Shown one piece after another: positions 24,469 through 36,258 of a stretch of 64,000 nucleotides of DNA (the first letter of the stretch is position 1; the number at the start of each line of letters is the position of its first letter). The translations under genes were made by a program, and so were the position numbers. Below the pieces are notes generated by a model. It made no database searches, was not told the origin of the DNA, and saw only the letters and a program-made list of their open reading frames with translations. Origin of the DNA: Drechslerella dactyloides (lineage: Eukaryota; Ascomycota; Orbiliomycetes; Orbiliales; Orbiliaceae); NCBI GenBank assembly GCA_020064725.1, contig JAGTWJ010000006.1, positions 1,674,001 through 1,738,000 of the forward strand, given 5' to 3'.

Positions 24469-27400
24469 ACATTCCCTCCGACTTCTCGCTCTCGTCGTTC
24501 AACGTCGACTCCGACCCTACTGCCCTCACCGACCTCAACGACATCCCCGAAGCCGACGAGCTGCTCGGGCTCGAAGAACAGCAGTGCTGCGGCCCGGAAA
24601 CCGAGGCGGCGTTACCACCCAGCGAGGATATACGCGAGGCTGTCGAAGCTACAGCGCGGGAGCGCAGGCAAGAGCTCACGGAAGCCGGCGTGGTCATTCA
24701 GCATACGGTTCCGCAGGGTGTGAGTTTGGGATTCCGAAGCGACTGCGAATTCCCAGGTATAATTCATCCATGTCTGTTGTTCTTTTAGATCTGTACGAGT
24801 ATGCGACGGATGACTGACGTTGACGAATGATAGAGTCGCCGTCGAAGAGATACGAACTCGAACCTAGTTTCGACCGTTCGACGTTCACCGATATCCCCTT
24901 CCTACCGAGTTCGCAGGGCGTGCAGGTCCCGCCCTCGTCGCCGCCCTTCATGACCGGTTCGCCGTCGCGCAAGCGGTCCGCGGAGGAGATGGGCAATCCA
25001 TTCGATATAGAGGAGACCGCTGGCAGCGACAATTCATTCAGCATGGAAGAGAGCGCGGGTAACGGCAACCCATTCGCGATGGAGGACGATATACAGGCTG
25101 CGGATAGCATGTCCGCAAACCCGTTCACGGTCGAGGAGCAGAGTAATAGCAGTCTGGAGAAGGAGAGCATCTACGACCAGGCGTTCAGCAATCCGTTCAA
25201 CATAGAGGAAGACCCCGACGACGTCCCGACGCCACGGTTACCGCCTAAACTGAGCGTTTTGAACAGACCAATCGATAAGGAGAATCAAGATCCACGGGGT
25301 CTGGATGACACTATGGACGGCATGCCGTTCACCCTCGAGGACTCAGCTGCAGCACCAGCCTCGTCGGCAACAGCGCTCCCCAGTTCCTTCTCCTCGACGG
25401 CCCAAACAGCACCAACGCCAAAACCGAACAAATTCGTCCGCGTCAGAGTCATCTCGTCCACGGGCGAGGTAATCCATCTCCTCCAGCACCCGGCAACCCA
25501 CCTCAAAGTATACCGCGACTCCCTGGTCAGCAAGTCCCACGAGGAAGAAGCGGAGCTAAACTCCACGCTCCCACGCTACCAGCGGAAACACTACGGCGTG
25601 GACATCTACGCTCTCAAGGAGGCCATAAAAGCGGATGCCGAAAGCGCTCGAGTTGCCGCAGCAGCCGACGAGCTCGCGAAGGACGTCCAGTCACTCGACA
25701 TTCGTGGACCTGCAAACACGGCCAAGCTCGACAAGAACGGCAGAAAGCTACTCTGGACGGAGAAGTACCGCGCGAAACGCTTCACGGACCTCCTCGGCGA
25801 CGAACGTACGCACAGACATATTCTACGCTGGCTCAAAGGCTGGGATGGGATTGTGTTTGGCGCTGCCGCCGCCGCTGGTAAGAAGAAGTCACTATTAAGT
25901 GATGAACAGAGGAGCAGGAAGATACTTCTGGTCACCGGCCCGCCTGGCCTCGGCAAGACGACGATGGCGCACGTCCTCGCCCGGCAGGCAGGGTACGAGC
26001 CGCTCGAGATCAATGCGTCCGACGACAGGACAGCGAGCGTAGTCAAGAACCGTATCAAGGATGTAGTTGGCACGGAGACCGTGCACATGGGCGACGTCAA
26101 GCGGGGGAAGCCAATCTGCGTCGTCATAGATGAGATCGATGGCGTCACTGGCGACGGCGATGGAGGGTTCATCAAGGCCTTGGTAGACCTGATCGAACAG
26201 GACAGGAGGAATTCAGGTGACCCGAGCGCGGAGGTGACGAGGAAGAAAGGGCGGAAGGGTGGAGAAAAGTTCAAGTTTCTCCGGCCGATCATCGCCGTTT
26301 GCAATGACCTCTACGCTCCGAGTTTGAGGAACCTGCGGCCGTTGTGCGAGGTTGTGTATACGAAGCGGCCGCCGCTGGCACTGGTGCTGGGGCGGTTGAA
26401 GGATATATTTGAAAAAGAGGGAATAGAGGGCGATACGGACGCTATAAGACGCCTGGTAGAGCTGGAGGCCGGGCATGGTGGTGCCAGCGCGGATTTCATG
26501 GCCGAGTGGTCTGGCGACGTGAGAGGGGTGATGGTAGCCGGCGAGTGGATTTGTGGACGACTGCAGAGTGTCGCCACTCGCAAGGCGACGGCGAAGACCA
26601 TCGAAAAGACGAATCAGGACCGAATACGGATGACGAAGAAGTGGGTGGAGGAGGAATTCAACGGCGGCGGCGGATTAGGCGCTAACGACGGCGCAAGCAG
26701 CGGCGGCCGTGGTAACGGTGTTCGAGAAGTCGTCGAGCGGGTGTTCCTCGAGGAGGACGCAAGTTCATCAAAGGCGGCATTCTCAAAGTCTGGCCCCAAA
26801 CAGCCGGTGCTTCCGGCTACCTCTGCCAAATCGCGCGGCATCCAGCGCCTGCGAAACCTCATTGAGGCGTCTGGCGAGTTTGACAAGATTATGACGGACT
26901 GCTTTGCAAAATACCCGAATCACCCATTTCACGACGACCCGCGGCTGACCAAGCCGAACGGTGCCTACGAATGGATGTTCATGCACGATCTGCTGAACAG
27001 CAGAGTGTTTGGCGGAGGCCAGGATTACGAGCTTACGCCATATCTTAGCACACCACTGCTTGGACTTCATACCCTCTTCGCGACGCCTGCCGCGACGACA
27101 CTTAAAGGGCGGAAGGGGTTCGGGAAGAAAGGTGGCCCTACTGCTGCTGCGGCGGACGACGATGAAGCTAACGCGCCGTTCACCGGAGCCAAAGCAGAAT
27201 TTGAGATGCGGGAGGCGCAAAAAGCCAATATGAGTCTTTTGAATCAGCTCTTGTCGACGCTGCCGCATGGACTAGTAAGAGGCTTCAAGCCGCTGGAGAC
27301 GATTTCATACGAGCTGGCGCCGTGGCTGGTGCAAATCATACAGCCCAAAGTGAACCCGGTGCTCGTCGGCGGGAAGGATGGACCCGGCGTGGCGAGTGTT

Positions 27401-28033
27401 AGGAGAGACGTCGAGAAGACGCTCGTGCAGAGAGCGGTGGAGGTGCTGGCGGAATGCAACGTCGGATTTGAGAAGTTGCGAGTCGAAGGTGATGCGATGG
27501 GACGGGGCGGGGGATGGCTGTTCCGCATGGAGCCGTACGTACCGCCACATCTGTCTCATAATTCAAGCGGATAGCTGCTAACGGAGATTACCATGAACAG
27601 CCCGTTCGACGTTTTGGCGACGTACAAGACATTCACGCAGGACGCGCCGACGCTAACGACCCGCTATGCCGTCCGCCAGGTCCTCGACCAGGAACTCCGC
27701 AAGTTTATCATCCTGCAGCAAGAACAGCTCCGGCAAGCGCGTTTCGCAGCCGCGAATCCCGGCGTGGACATCGCCTTGTCGGCGGCCACCCGACAGAAAG
27801 AACGCGAGAAGGAACGCGAGATGAAGAAGAATGCGGCCGCGGGTGTCAAGAGGGACTTCTTCGGCAGGATCGTGGCTGATGGCGCGGTGGACGAGGACGG
27901 TGGGAGGAGTAAGAAGCGGAAGGTCACAGAGAAAACGGCGGCGGGAAGTAAGATCTGGTGTAGCTTTAGGGAGGGGTATAGTAATGCGGTGAAGAAGCCG
28001 ATTACGTGGGAGGAGCTTATGAGCGGGCTATGA
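24465..28033 (+). CDS. ctf18: Ctf18, large subunit of the alternative (Ctf18-Dcc1-Ctf8) clamp loader
   Basis: Model: join(24465..24756, 24834..27534, 27601..28033), 1141 aa. An AAA+ ATPase of the replication-factor-C family that loads or unloads PCNA and supports sister-chromatid cohesion. The AAA core shows Walker A GPPGLGKT (about 466-473), INASDDR sensor-proximal sequence and Walker B VVIDEIDG (about 527-534). The stop seen at 27572 is intronic: a GTACGT donor at 27535, GCTAAC branch site and CAG acceptor at 27600 join the RMEP motif in phase to PFDVLATYKTF. The last exon carries the Ctf18 C-terminal region (RYAVRQVLDQEL, KRDFFGR, EGYSNAVKKPI), which in yeast binds Dcc1/Ctf8. The N-terminal 300 residues are acidic and hold six NPF-like repeats. 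The start is the first in-frame ATG. Confidence 0.92.
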
Positions 28034-28362
28034 TCGCCTGATTGGCCAGCTCGTATTATAGGGAAGGTTGAACGATTTTATCACCGGCGTTCTGGCGGTC
28101 TGTAGCATTTCATGGAGCATGTATTACTTGCTATCTATCATCGTTATTTCTCATTGCCGTGGATGTTGCGCATTGAATGCGAGGTTTCCGCGTGGTGTTT
28201 TGTAAATGTCGAGTTGGCGGGTGCGGTGCCAAGACTTGTCGCTGAACGAGCCGAAATGGGCGTTCTCAACTTTTTTTTTTTTTTTTCGCGACAGCTTCTC
28301 GACATCGACCACCACCCTCATCGAACGATATCACCATCCACGCCCGCGCGACAATTGCGAAA

Positions 28363-29915
28363 ATGACGACGGCGCCGGAATCTAATCCCTACAGCGAGGC
28401 ACAGGTATGGTCTTTTACGGATGATTGAACGAATGAAAATAGTTCCGCCGCTGACTGCTCTCGTAGGCTGCCAAAGCTGTTACCGCCCTCAAGGCACACC
28501 TTGCGACGCAGAAGGCCACATCCAAGCCATCGCTGTTCGACGCCGCCGACGAATCGGATCTCGAAGATGGCACAGTCGGCGTTGCGGACCCGGATCTGGC
28601 GCTATGGCTGATCGTGACGGGGAAGAAGTTCTTCAGCAAAGACAATAAGAAGACGAAGCAACAGCGGATGTATGAATTCTCTTCGTCCCATCCCCTTGCT
28701 CAGCTATCCCCCAATTACATTCACGATGTCCGTTGATCGCTAACATGTTGCTTCAATAGAGCACTCCCGAACCCCTACCTGACGACCCCGTCGCCTACAT
28801 TTACGGTCTGCGTGATCACCAAGGACCCATCGACATACTACCGCTCGCTGCTTCCGCATCTACCATACCACCCTTCCTCGCTTACCATCATCTCGCCATC
28901 GAAGCTACGCACCCACTACAAGTCCTTCGAGTCCCGCCGGCAACTCGAGCGCTCGCACGACCTCTTCCTGGCCGACGACCGCGTGATCCCTAGCCTCCCA
29001 AACCTGCTCGGCAAGTCGATCTATGGACGTTCGTCCAAGGTGCCGATACCGATAAGGCTCTCCAAGATCGAACCGGCGGACACAGCGTCGAAAGCAAAGC
29101 TACAGGAGGACGCGGAAAAGCTACAAAAGGAGATCGAACGGGCGGTCAAGGCGACATACTTCCTTCTCGCTGCATCGGCATCGCAAACCATCAAAGTCGG
29201 GATCCGCGCCCAGTCGCCGGAGGACGTGGCGAAGAATGTAACAGCCGTGCTTGAACACCTTACCTCCAACGACGTCGTGAAGGGTGGATGGAACGGCGTG
29301 CGCGCCGTGCATATCAAGGCCGCGGAAACAGTGTCTCTACCAATCTGGCTGACGGAGCGGATATACGATGACGAAGACGTCCTCGGCGAGGAGGAGGCGA
29401 AACGGATAGAATACCTGAAAACGAAGGAAGGACGGGAGGAGCACAAGAAGGAAGCGAAGGAGGCGAAGAAGGAGAGAAAGGCGCAGCGGGAAGAGCGGAG
29501 GAAGAACAGACGGCACTGGGATAGCGATGCTGAGAGTGGTGAGGATCAGGAGTTTGTGAAGAAGCCAAAGAAGCCGACGGCAGGCGTGAAGCGGAAGGCA
29601 GATGGAGAGATTGAGGAACCGGGTAGTGCGAAGAAGACGAAGGTTCAGAAGGAGGTGGAGAAGGCTCCGCGTGAAGATGACGACGATGAAGAGGAGGAAG
29701 GAGGGGTCAAGCTGCCAAACCCGGTGGATCTATCGGAACAGGCGAAACGACTGAAGATTGGAGATAAGAGGATTGCGCCGCCAGCACCGGCACTGGAGAC
29801 GAAGAAGGGCAAGAAGGGCGGGAGCTCGAAGACGGCGAAGGACAAGCTAAAGCGGAAGGCGTCCAAGTCAGACCTACCGGCGACAAAAGGGAAGAAGTCC
29901 AAGGCGTACAAGTGA
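28363..29915 (+). CDS. Ribosomal L1-domain protein (Utp30/Cic1-like), ribosome biogenesis
   Basis: Model: join(28363..28404, 28467..28669, 28760..29915), 466 aa; donors GTATGG and GTATGA, with a GCTAAC branch site in intron 2. The first two exons give a short N-terminus with an ALKAHL helix and LWLIVTGKKFF, and the third continues with TVCVITKDPS and an L1p-type fold (KVPIPIRL, YFLLAASASQTIKVGI, WNGVRAVHIKAAE). The last third is a Lys/Glu-rich basic tail with coiled-coil-like KEAKEAKKERKAQREERRK sequence and nucleolar-type KKGKKGG runs. Family members such as yeast Cic1 and Utp30 and human RSL1D1 act in the nucleolus on pre-ribosomes. I cannot decide between the Cic1 and Utp30 subgroups. The 5' flank (28034-28362) is short and has a 16-base T run at 28271-28286. 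It is co-directional with Ctf18. Confidence 0.8.
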
Positions 29916-30588
29916 GCCTCATTGGCTGGTAGCGCTCAAGTCTTTTACTGTGGAGTTCACCTGGTATTCTGCGGGGTTTAGATGAAAAGTGCCGTCGGTT
30001 GCATGCCGTGTATCTCGTTAATTCATGTATCTGTATAATAGCTTGGTTCATATGTCGCAAACCAGCGTGCGACTCGTGCGGCTTTGATGCGGCGGTTTGG
30101 GTCTCCACAAACTTACGTACGCAGTCCACGAATCGCCATAACGTTACCTTCTGCATCTCCGACACCTTCCCGTTTGCATCTCGCGACCTCAAATTAACTG
30201 ACCGTCGCCCGTCGCCGTTCTGTGCGCTTTTGTACGCATTCCACCCAGCCGGCTGGATCCATGTTACATAAGGCCGGCTGTAATCTACTCACCTCCTGCA
30301 ACCGCGCTCGGATCCGCCAATCGCACCACCGGTTCCCTCCCACGCGCTCCATCCGTCGTCGCAATCAGATTCGTAAGCCTCGTAGACTGCGTACGTCGCT
30401 ATCGCTATCGCAGGGTGCTTATTTACTGCCGTTTAGGTCACGCCGAGTCGAGTCTTGTCGACATTGCCGGCCGTTCGCTGCCTCCTATGCGATAACGAAG
30501 CCTTCATCGTTTACGCGCCGAGCCTCCTTTACCCACCTTGAACTGTAATCGCGGTCGCCGAGCGATACCCACGCCAACTGTGTTCACG
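29916..30588. other. Intergenic, presumed PPT1 promoter
   Basis: No gene is seen in these 673 bases. The second half contains pyrimidine-rich stretches and several CG-rich words before the ATG at 30589. Nothing specific can be claimed. Confidence 0.5.
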
Positions 30589-32010
30589 ATGGCTCGCCGG
30601 ACGTCGTCGTTACTCCTGGCTGCATGGATTGCTTCGTTGGCTGCCGCGACGGGCCCTGCGCCAGTGCCGCTGGTCATCTGGCATGGACTCGGTACGTATC
30701 GGCTCTCAGAATGCAGTACGGTACGTATACGGGACAAGCGCATAACTAATACGACGGGATACACTTCTAGGTGACAACTTTGAAAACCCGGGCCTACAGT
30801 CTGTCGTCGAGCTCTACAAATCCATATACCCCGGCGCCGTTACTCACATCATTGCCCTCGGCGAAGATGGTGGTGCCGACCGCAAAGCTAGCTACTTCGG
30901 CTCCCTTCACGATGAGATGAGCAATGTCTGCGCGCAGCTCACCGCCAATTCGGACCTCGTCGCGGCCGCCGCGCCCCACGGCATGCACGCGCTCGGCTTC
31001 TCCCAGGGCGGCGTGTTCATGCGCGGGTACGTCGAGACCTGCAACACCCCGACTGTCCACACGCTCGTCACGTTCGGCAGTCCGCACAACGGCATCAGCG
31101 AGTTCGTGCACTGCAAGCCGACAGACTGGGTCTGCCGCACGGCATTCGGCTTCCTCAACGCGAACAAGTGGAGCGAGTGGGTACAGAGCAACATTGTCCC
31201 GGCGCAGTACTACCGCCACCCGGCCAAGGAGCAGATGGAGAAGTATCTCGAGTTCTCCGGCTTCCTGGCCGATGTGAACAACGAGCGGGAGCTGAAGAAT
31301 GGGAACTATAGCGAGAACCTGGCCGGGATGGAGGGTGGACTGGTCATGTACCGGTTCGACGAGGACCAGGTGATCATCCCGAAAGAGAGCGTCTGGTTTG
31401 CGGACGTCGACGTGGATGGAGAGGTCAAGTGGTTGACAGATCGGAAGATGTATAAGGAGGATTGGCTGGGGCTGAAGAAGTTGGACAAAGGCGGCAAACT
31501 GAAGTTCCTGAAGACAGGAGGGCAGCATGTGAGTTCCATTCTCGAGTTTCCTGCCCTGCCCCCATCATCGCCGTTGCCAGGCTTTGCTTGTGTCGAGACT
31601 GCATCATCGCACCTTGCGTCAGCCTTGGACGAACTCGTAGGCGGCCAAGTTGTTTCAATCGTCGTTCGAATCCAACTTTGTCGCGGTTTCAGTGCCCAGG
31701 CTCGAATCCAACTGCGGATGTGGGCACAGACGGCTAACCAGAGAGTTGATAGATGCACATAACGGACGACCTCCTCAAGGAAGTCTACACAAAACACCTG
31801 TGGCAACCTGCCGGCGTAACTCCCGTCGACGTTGACGTGAGCGAATTTAGGGATAAATTGGCTACGTTGGCGGCACCGTACACTCAGGGTATCGGTGTGG
31901 AGGGCACTGAATACGAAGGCGGAGCCAATTCTAAAGGTGGCGGTATCGTCGCGCAGCCGGGCCCGGCGGTGTTTCAGGCACAGCACCTGAAGGGCCCTGT
32001 GTGGAGGTAG
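30589..32010 (+). CDS. ppt1: Palmitoyl-protein thioesterase 1
   Basis: Model: join(30589..30691, 30771..31528, 31753..32010), 372 aa. Removes fatty acyl groups from S-acylated proteins in the vacuole/lysosome lumen. A signal peptide (MARRTSSLLLAAWIASLAAA) is followed by PLVIWHGLGDN, the usual start of the alpha/beta-hydrolase fold. The catalytic serine is in GFSQGG (Ser112), the aspartate in FDEDQVIIP (Asp233) and the histidine in GQHMHI (His287), close to the positions known for human PPT1 (115, 233, 289). TFGSPHNG and several paired cysteines are also conserved. The last exon adds a C-terminal extension beyond the usual length of about 306 aa in mammals. Intron 2 is unusually long for this window (224 bp) and contains the 12-mer TCGAATCCAACT twice, 36 bp apart. 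Confidence 0.92.
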
Positions 32011-32735
32011 ACGTGAAGCCATAATCGAGTGAGCTATAGGCTGTGGCATGATGTTGTTGCAGGGTATCGTTGGTGGGCATTGGTTAGCGTAATATTTGTC
32101 CTGTTATATCTATACCTTTGCCTTTTGGATGTCCTTGGTGTGTCTTTGATGTTCCCTGTGGCTTATCGCAGGGCCAGGTTGATAATACTTGTATGGAGTC
32201 TATGGGAGCCAGCGTGTTGGATTTTGACGGCTCACGCCAGGGTGCCATCCTAGAAGTAGGTAGCCTGTTAGCACTCCGTCGCTTCGAGACGACATTGTCT
32301 ATTGACTTCGTACACAACGCGAACCCTTCGAATTCCAACGTTTTGTTGCATGGCTGGCTTCGCGGTGTTTGGTACGATCTTTGCTTTCGCAATGAGCAGT
32401 GAGTTTGCAATTTTGTTATCGAAAGTGGCGTTTGATAGTTTTATTCAATGGTGGCGAGGAACTAGTTCGTCTCTTTGATACTGAAACCCGAAGAAGTAAG
32501 TCAATGGACTTAGTATACCTCTCGATTTTTCAAGGGTGCTTGTAGTTGTGACGAGACTGGTGCCTGATAGAGGTTTATTTGTGCCCGTGTAACTTAGTCA
32601 AAATCTTTACTCCAAGCGGAGATATCTACCTGAACAGTTGCAAACCAGTAGTAGCAGATCGGTGCACACAGTCGAAGGCGATAACGGCAAGTTCAATTCA
32701 TTCACATCCCGTGTCTAAAAAATTCCAAAGCATCT
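32011..32735. other. Intergenic between PPT1 and first subtilase
   Basis: 725 bases with no supported gene. Short frames on both strands (for example 32118-32402) lack domain-like features. Composition becomes more AT-rich toward the protease block. Confidence 0.5.
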
Positions 32736-34843
32736 ATGCACCAATTCAAGGTCTACTTTTGCATATTACTGGGCCTCACGGCCAATCTTTTGGCATCCGC
32801 CGAGAGAATCGGGGTAGATGTTCGACAGTGGTGGTTCGTCTTCAAGGATGGACGCTGGAAAGATACAAAAATTGATCAAGATCTCTATACTGCTCTGGAC
32901 CTTTGTGTCGAAAGCCGCCCTGAAAGTGTGTACAGAGTGCGGAGTGCGACGCTCGGCACGCTGTTCTTGGTGCTGAAGACGCCCTTTCAGTCTCCTGGAT
33001 GCACAGAGGCGGATCTCGCGGCGATTGCTAAGCAGTTCGAATATGGGGTACGTGTAGTCATGCTTCCTTGTCAGTATAGAGATCGCTATGCATCCCTCGG
33101 CCAGGGAGTAAACTGATCACGCCCTTGACTTTTAGCTTGCCGGTTGGGGAGAAGTCCCGTATAGTAAGGCTGTCAAACCAGCCCAAGAACGTGCACTGGC
33201 GAGGAGAAAGCAGAAAAATTTGCAGCCACGGCCAGAAGCTATCCCCTATAGAAATGCTACCGTGGGTGTAGGTGAAGAGGGTGGTGACACTAAGATATTG
33301 CATCAGCGGGACGAAGAAGTTCCAGAGTTGATAGCATATCTAGAGCGTCACCCTGACAAGAACAATATTTCAACACCTCTGCCGCCGCTGCTGGATAAAT
33401 TCAAGGTGAACACGTACACGTTCTTCACTCGAAGCCCACGTGGAAGAGGAGTCACTGTCTTCGTGGTTGATACCGGTCTCGGACTTGGCCACAGTGTATG
33501 GAAATGCCTCTCCGAAGAACTCAATGCATGGCAGGGTGTGATTTGAACCCCCATGCACGACAAATATAGATTCGAGTCTTTCATACTGATACTACCCTGT
33601 ACGGGCTTTACATATCAGGAGTTTTGGGGCGAAAGACAAGACGGCCTAGATAGATACATTTGCGCTGGACCTGTAAGATACTTCGAATGGGTAGTTGGTT
33701 AAATTCTCCACATGGTCATCAAATGACCATGCAGACGACCAATCTCTCGTTCTATGTTCTAACGGAAGCCTTATCTCTAGGACGCCGATAACGCCGAATA
33801 CGCGGGAGATTTTGAGGAATACGGGTATCATGGAACCGCAGTTACAAGTCGAATTGTGGGCCGGCGATTCGGTTTAGCCCGGTTTGCCCGTATTGTCTTT
33901 GCGCAATTTATTAACCGTTACAGTTACTACACTTGTGCCCATCTCTTCGACGCTATGATGAAAGTTTATGATTACTTAGAGGAGAAAAAAATCACTCGTG
34001 CAGTTATCACTGCCGCATGGATGTACGACGAAATCGACCCTGATATCGAAGAGGAGTCGCTGAAAGACCCGTCCAAAATTCCGGAGGGCAAGCATTTTGA
34101 AAATGTTTACTTTCCTCCTTCCTCACCTCTAGGCCCGAGGTCACTGGTGAGGTGGCTATCATTCAAAGTCACCGAAGCCTTTCATTTACAAGCCAGAGCA
34201 GTTATTGTTACTGCCGGGGGGAGCGATAAAATTGTAAGTTTGTATCTATATTCCGTGTGTTCTACTAATTTCAGCACCCCCCTATATACAAAGCATACAG
34301 CATGGCATAATATATAAGTAATGTGAGAATAGCGAAGAAGCTAAAATGGTATTTAGAGCCCTAAAGAGTTTCTAGCCCCAGCACGAGATCAAAAGGAGTT
34401 CCCTGAGACTGTAGTCACCGTCGGTGATACCAATGCATCCTATTACAAGAGAATGGATGATGTAGCCCGTGGCATGCAAATCAATGTATGGGCACTGGGA
34501 ATAAATGTTCGCGGGGCTGGGTACAATAAGAATGGTGAAGAGGCTGTAATGACTGTTTCGGGGTCATCTTATGGTACGATGATCCTCCTTATGGCCTTGA
34601 GGTTACTTTTGTTCTAGCCTTCCCTCAGATATATGCTAATATGGCTGCGTGCATGTGCCGAGCATAATAGCGGCGGCTACCGTTGCTGCGTTACTTGCAT
34701 GCTTTATTTCCGAGTCGAAAGACCAGATAACTAAGACTCTAGGAGATTCGGTAAGACTTTTATATAAGTTGGCGTATCCGAGAGTTAAGGGTGGTCCGCC
34801 GGTAGTCTATAATGGGATCAAAGAGTCTGAGTGGCCGAAATAG
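32736..34843 (+). CDS. S8 subtilisin-like secreted protease, oxyanion Asn replaced by Gly
   Basis: Model: join(32736..33047, 33136..33537, 33619..33672, 33781..34233, 34357..34573, 34671..34843), 536 aa. A signal peptide (MHQFKVYFCILLGLTANLLASA) and a propeptide-like region (WWFVFKDGRW) precede the catalytic domain. The triad is Asp216 in VVDTG, His273 in HGTAV and Ser478 in GSSYAAA. The Asn expected in AGN is Gly403 (TAGGSD), and the Pro after the Ser motif is Ala. The Ser motif exists only after splicing at ATAATAG|CG (34670), preceded by a GCTAAT branch site. The exon 2 donor (GTGATT) is weak but is the only phase-compatible one I found. The C-terminus (PPVVYNGI) aligns with the neighbouring subtilase, but this protein lacks its Ser-rich linker and tail domain. 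Activity may be reduced or lost; a pseudogene in early decay is possible, although all frames are open. Confidence 0.75.
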
Positions 34844-36258
34844 GTTAATCTTATAAGAACTTATGTCGAGACATCGATTGAGAGCCTCTTATATATTATA
34901 TATATCGGAATACTAGGCTCTAAACTAGGCGCCAGCATAAGTGTTCGTCGTAGCCATGCCTGATAATGGTAGTAGCTTTTTAGCTAAAAGAAGAGGAATT
35001 GTTTTGGCCAATGTGATTGAGATCACTCGGAAATCCCAAGATATTGTTAATCGCTACATGATATATATGACTGATTTTTAGACTGTGGTACGCCGGTACC
35101 GCGGTACCAAGATTAGATTATAGACTTGTTGATCAATCGCTGCCGCAGGTATGGCACTACGTGCTTGAAGGGTCTTTCATATGGAGGATAAGACAGATGT
35201 CACATGTATCAGAGGAGATCATCAGTTCATGTGTGAGTGCAGCCGTAAGCTGGCATATAATGCATGGTTATGGAGGAGATTCCCGGAGCTTGCTTTCATT
35301 TGTAAGACATGCCTGGTGTCATTGCCATTGTAACCTTACTCGCCTCAACCGGTTCTTGGATTCTGTTGTAATTAACGTCGAGTCGAAACTACTACTACTG
35401 GGTTTCCATTTGTGCGTCCAGGCCTCGACTTAGAGCCTTGGTTCTACTCCTGAAGTGCCTCATCGGTTTCGCTTGGCTGGATATGTTGGTGGCCGGGAGG
35501 TCTGCAAAGGGATTATTGGCTATAACGTAGGCGGCATAGATATCTAGATCTCCTTTGAGGCAACATGTTGGGGAGCTTCAAACCTTGATTAACTAGTTAA
35601 TAAAATACACATAATAGTCATATATATTAATGTCTAATTACAGAGAGAGCTGAGAAGTAATAAGGTGTGAGTGCTAAGCCTACTATTGGCAATAATTGTT
35701 GGCCCTACGAATGCATTAACGAATTGAGCCACTGCTGCGAGAGGGCTGGCTCTAGCAGGCATTCACGATAATATTATATAACTTGGAAAATTTATTCGCA
35801 AGGATCTCATATTCTTTGGTAAGATCTACTAACCTACTTTCCTAGAAGTGAACTAGGCGCTTTTATTATTCAACCTAGATCTGAAAATTGCCCAGGGGCT
35901 GCTGCAAGTGTTCTAAATCCTCATATGACAGCTTGACAATATTCATCTTATTAATTTAGCTAAGAATCCAATATCCGGGTTTGTCCTCAGCTCAGACTTC
36001 ATGATCTCAGCATATACTACTTGGCCACGGGATCGGACTGGTAAGTCAATACAGCGAAACAGATCTGCATATATTTCCGCCATACTGCTTTTGCAGTCAT
36101 CATAGGTGTGTGACAATACAAACCTAAGCACTGGGGACCCTAGATCGATCGCAAACTGTCGCGCAATGTGCAAGTTTGGGGTGGGATTCGGTGCTTTGTT
36201 TGGCTTCCAATTTTTCGGGATAATTTTGACGATATACTTATCGGATGAATATACAGGA
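34844..36258. other. AT-rich spacer between the two subtilases
   Basis: 1.4 kb of low-GC sequence with TATATATTATATATAT near 34890 and no supported gene. Some frames stay open for 70-90 codons (for example 35161-35433), but none has recognisable motifs. It may be decayed repeat or duplication debris from the tandem protease arrangement. I could not find a remnant of a third protease copy. Confidence 0.45.
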
